A DNA stretch of 64,000 bases from the NCBI RefSeq assembly GCF_030269325.1, contig NZ_BSTD01000002.1:62001-126000 (forward strand), given 5' to 3'. Under the pieces are notes generated by a model. That model was not told the DNA's origin and ran no database searches. It was given only the letters and a program-made list of their open reading frames with translations. This DNA comes from Amycolatopsis sp. NBRC 101858. GTDB taxonomy: Bacteria; Actinomycetota; Actinomycetes; Mycobacteriales; Pseudonocardiaceae. Each line of letters begins with the position of its first letter. The stretch's first letter is position 1. Made by a program: the position numbers and the translations under genes. This document shows, in pieces, positions 62,071 through 64,000 of this stretch.

Positions 62071-62275
62071 CCACGGCCGTCAGGTAGGGCCGGGCACGGT
62101 GCACCGGGACGCAGGCGACCTTGCCGTCGTGGGTCCCGCAGACGAGGGTGACGGTGTCGCGGACCCGTTCGACGACCACGACGTGCGTCGGTTCTCCCGC
62201 CGCGGTGGCGGGCACCCCGGCGAAGAAGGACGCCGCGGCGAGCGCGGCGAGAAGCGTGGTCCAGGCGGCTCTCAC
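61988..62275 (-). CDS. Small secreted protein, hypothetical
   Basis: 95 residues from a GTG preceded by AAGGG five bases away. The first 30 residues form a convincing Sec signal peptide (VRAAWTTLLAALAAASFFAGVPATAA), then HVVVVERVRDTVTLVCGTHDGKVACVPVHRARPYL with two cysteines likely paired. The last 28 codons overlap the 3' end of the NB-ARC gene antisense, so the true C-terminus is biased by that gene. No family recognised. Confidence 0.55.
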   Translation of the reverse strand: MRAAWTTLLAALAAASFFAGVPATAAGEPTHVVVVERVRDTVTLVCGTHDGKVACVPVHRARPYLTAVVTTGPAPLGPRPRAPHRRTPASAPARP

Positions 62276-62389
62276 CGGTGCCCTTCTCGTCGGGAGCTGG
62301 CGGCAAGGCCGATCTTGGTGGCCCGCGGGCCGGCGCGACAGCGACAACCTCTACGAAGGACCTCTACAAAGTGACGGCGAGCAAGCCGG

Positions 62390-63106
62390 TCAGGCGACCG
62401 TGTCGTCGGCCAAGGTGCTGAGCAGGGCCGCGAGGCCGCCCGGGGCCCGGCCCCGCAGCCTCGCACTCGTCACCACCGGGGCCCCGGACTCGTAGCACCG
62501 GCGGAAGCCCGCCTGGCCGAGCCGGCGCCACAGGTCGTGGTCCTCGCCCGTCGCCCGGGGGCCGAAGCCGCCCACGACGTCGAACGCGTCCGCTCGCACG
62601 CCCAGGTTCGCGCCGTACACCGACCCGTGTCCCTCGGACGTGCGCGCTCGGTCGAGGACGTCGTCGTACCGCGAAAGCGCCCGCGCCGACGCGCTGAACG
62701 GCGCCGACAGCTCCGCCGTCCCCGCGATCGCGTGGTAGCCCTGGCACGCCCGGGTCAGGTGCGCCCGCGCCCACCCGGGCGTCGCGCGCGAGTCGGCGTC
62801 CGTGCTCAGCAGCAGGGTCCGCGCCGCCGGTGTGCCCAGCAGCGCGCGGACCCGGGCGACCCCGAGGTCGCGCACCTCGCCGATCGTCCGCGCCGACCGG
62901 GAGACCACGACCACACCCGGCACGTCACCGAACGCCGCGCGGGCCACCGCCGCCGTCGCGTCGTCGCAGCGGTCGGCGACGACGCAGACCGCTGCGCCGA
63001 CTCCGGCGGGCAGCCGCCGCAACGCTAGGTCCACCGCGCGTACGCACGCACCGACCAGCGATGCCTCGTCCCGCGCGGGCACCACGACGCCGACCGCCGT
63101 GATCAC
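62390..63106 (-). CDS. Glycosyltransferase family 2
   Basis: 238 residues. VGVVVPARDEASLVGACVRAVDLAL start of GT-A fold, DRCDDATAAVA, acidic metal motif STDADSRATPGW, YGANLGVRADAFDVVGGFG and GEDHDLWRRL with the catalytic-base ED. Sugar donor and acceptor unknown; no membrane segments. GTG overlaps the stop of the deacetylase/methyltransferase gene (GTGA); together with it this forms a small glycoconjugate operon. Confidence 0.88.
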   Translation of the reverse strand: MITAVGVVVPARDEASLVGACVRAVDLALRRLPAGVGAAVCVVADRCDDATAAVARAAFGDVPGVVVVSRSARTIGEVRDLGVARVRALLGTPAARTLLLSTDADSRATPGWARAHLTRACQGYHAIAGTAELSAPFSASARALSRYDDVLDRARTSEGHGSVYGANLGVRADAFDVVGGFGPRATGEDHDLWRRLGQAGFRRCYESGAPVVTSARLRGRAPGGLAALLSTLADDTVA

Positions 63107-64000
63107 CGGCGCCTCAGCACGTGCAGCAGGAACTGTTCGTCGGTGTGCTCGACCAAGGGCTCGAACGCGGGGTGCGCGAGCAGCCGCGCGTGCGCGTCCC
63201 GGGCGTCCCGCGGTGCTTCGGGCGCCCACGGGAGCCAGTGCACGGCGAGCAGGTGCCCACCGGGGCGCAGGGTCGCCGCCGACGCCTCGATCGTCGCGTC
63301 GAGCGCGTCATCGTCCAGGTAGTACAAAAGCTCGCTGTACACCAGCAGGTCGACCGGCCCGGCCGGCAGCTCGTCCGGCACCGATCCCTTGTGGACGTCC
63401 ACCTGGGACAGGTCGGCGACGGCCGCGCGGGTGCGCTCCACCGCCGCGGGCACCGGGTCGAACGCGAGCACCCGGTCGGCGCGCGCCGCGAGATCGCGGG
63501 TCAGCACGCCCACGCCGCACGCGGGTTCGACGACCGTGCCGTAGTGCTCGTCGGGCAGGCAGGCGAGCACCATCGCCCGCTTCCGCCGCTCGTACCACTT
63601 CGTCCCCACCGACCACGGGTCCTCCTGGGCGGCGTACAGCGAAGCGAACCGGCTCACCGGCGCCGACGTCCGCGGCGGCTGCCGGAAGAACACCTCGGTT
63701 TCGCCGGTGAAGTGGGCCAGCACCTCCCGCGGCAGGATCGGGTCCTCGCCCCGCGGGCCGGGCTCGAGCTGGGAGGTGAACGTCGCGATCGCCGCCGCCT
63801 TGGCGGTCCGTTCCGCGCCGGTGAGCCGCAGCGACCGCGCCCGGGGCCACGGGATGGCCGGGTCGTCCGGCCGCAGCCGGTGCCAGAGCCAGATCGGGTA
63901 CGACCAGCACTGCGCGTCGACCGGCGCCGCGGCGAGCGCGGCCCGGGCGGCCGCCCGGTGGTCGGGGTGCGGGTCGTCCGGCCACGGCAGCAGGCACAGA
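63103..64000 (-). CDS. PIG-L deacetylase / SAM-dependent methyltransferase fusion (5' end outside window)
   Basis: The frame is open to the right edge. The visible N-terminal part (about 90 codons) is the end of a PIG-L/LmbE deacetylase: LPWPDDPHPDHRAAARAAL and ILPREVLAHFTGETEVFFRQP. Without a stop it continues into a methyltransferase: FASLYAAQEDPWSVGTKWYERRKRAMV, SAM motif VVEPACGVGVLTRDLA, VDLLVYSELLYYL, as in NodS-type enzymes. Such bifunctional proteins are annotated in actinobacteria. A GTG at 63723 could start a free methyltransferase but lies inside the deacetylase motif. PIG-L domains remove N-acetyl groups from sugars. Confidence 0.88.
   Translation of the reverse strand, partial: LCLLPWPDDPHPDHRAAARAALAAAPVDAQCWSYPIWLWHRLRPDDPAIPWPRARSLRLTGAERTAKAAAIATFTSQLEPGPRGEDPILPREVLAHFTGETEVFFRQPPRTSAPVSRFASLYAAQEDPWSVGTKWYERRKRAMVLACLPDEHYGTVVEPACGVGVLTRDLAARADRVLAFDPVPAAVERTRAAVADLSQVDVHKGSVPDELPAGPVDLLVYSELLYYLDDDALDATIEASAATLRPGGHLLAVHWLPWAPEAPRDARDAHARLLAHPAFEPLVEHTDEQFLLHVLRRR

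Noticed and set aside
62346-62370. CTCTACGAAGGACCTCTAC as a further copy of the TetR palindrome
   Set aside because: It has two direct CTCTAC half-sites but no GTAG half, so it is not a palindrome.
1-64000. CRISPR arrays, tRNA/rRNA genes, insertion sequences, prophage
   Set aside because: No regularly spaced repeats, transposase or integrase motifs or cloverleaf-like sequences were found by eye; a tRNA scan would settle the tRNA point.

Overview
The window is very GC-rich with strong third-position GC bias, frequent GTG/TTG starts, many 4-base ATGA/GTGA stop-start overlaps, Tat and lipoprotein signals, LacI/GntR/TetR/AraC regulators and a DUF6292-type protein. This points to a soil actinomycete, most likely Pseudonocardiaceae (Amycolatopsis-like); that placement is inference. 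No rRNA, tRNA, CRISPR array, insertion sequence or prophage gene was seen. Almost everything is dense metabolic gene content.

Layout. (1) 1-3.3 kb: 5' part of a GNAT-like/ThiF-domain protein, a dihydrofolate-reductase-fold protein, a strong shared terminator and an acidic Asp23-family protein. (2) 3.3-17 kb: a xylan/plant-polysaccharide utilisation locus with an SGNH esterase, GH3 glycosidase, LacI regulator, sugar ABC importer (lipoprotein plus two permeases), Tat-exported GH115 glucuronidase, a second LacI regulator, secreted GH10 xylanase and a NodB-type deacetylase; each LacI gene sits beside a palindromic operator candidate. (3) 17-21.2 kb: a membrane-lipid module with a delta-9-type desaturase, cold-shock protein, and the methyltransferase/flavoprotein pair that makes 10-methyl fatty acids (tuberculostearic acid; tmsB/tmsA). 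(4) 21.3-23.7 kb: DUF6292-like protein and an S9 peptidase. (5) 23.6-30.7 kb: a homoprotocatechuate (3,4-dihydroxyphenylacetate) meta-cleavage operon (hpaD, hpaE, DapA-like aldolase, GntR, FAH-RraA fusion) behind an AT-rich palindromic promoter, plus an aldehyde dehydrogenase. (6) 30.9-46.8 kb: a GMC oxidoreductase, then a catabolic/uptake system I do not recognise as described: ADH, two sister aldo-keto reductases without the usual catalytic His, SDR, amidohydrolase, three alpha/beta hydrolases, a degenerate O-methyltransferase-like protein, a family-5 ABC importer with fused ATPases, and a TetR repressor. Five copies of one palindrome (TCTAC-N4-GTAGA) sit in its four control regions, including that of the tetR gene, and mostly overlap likely -10 elements. 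(7) 46.8-59.5 kb: an amine-catabolism locus with copper amine oxidase, two MoaF-family proteins, a second amidohydrolase, two SDRs, a branched-chain-type ABC importer with fused LivM-LivG, a SnoaL-like protein and an AraC/FeaR-like activator. The amidohydrolase gene has a 255-bp tandem duplication of its 3' end. (8) 59.8-64 kb: XRE-NB-ARC-TPR regulator, small secreted protein, glycosyltransferase and a PIG-L/methyltransferase fusion cut by the window edge.

Working together: amine oxidase (region 7) followed by an aldehyde dehydrogenase and the meta-cleavage enzymes (region 5) could degrade dopamine-like phenylethylamines; regions 2 and 6 are self-contained uptake-plus-degradation loci with their own local repressors.
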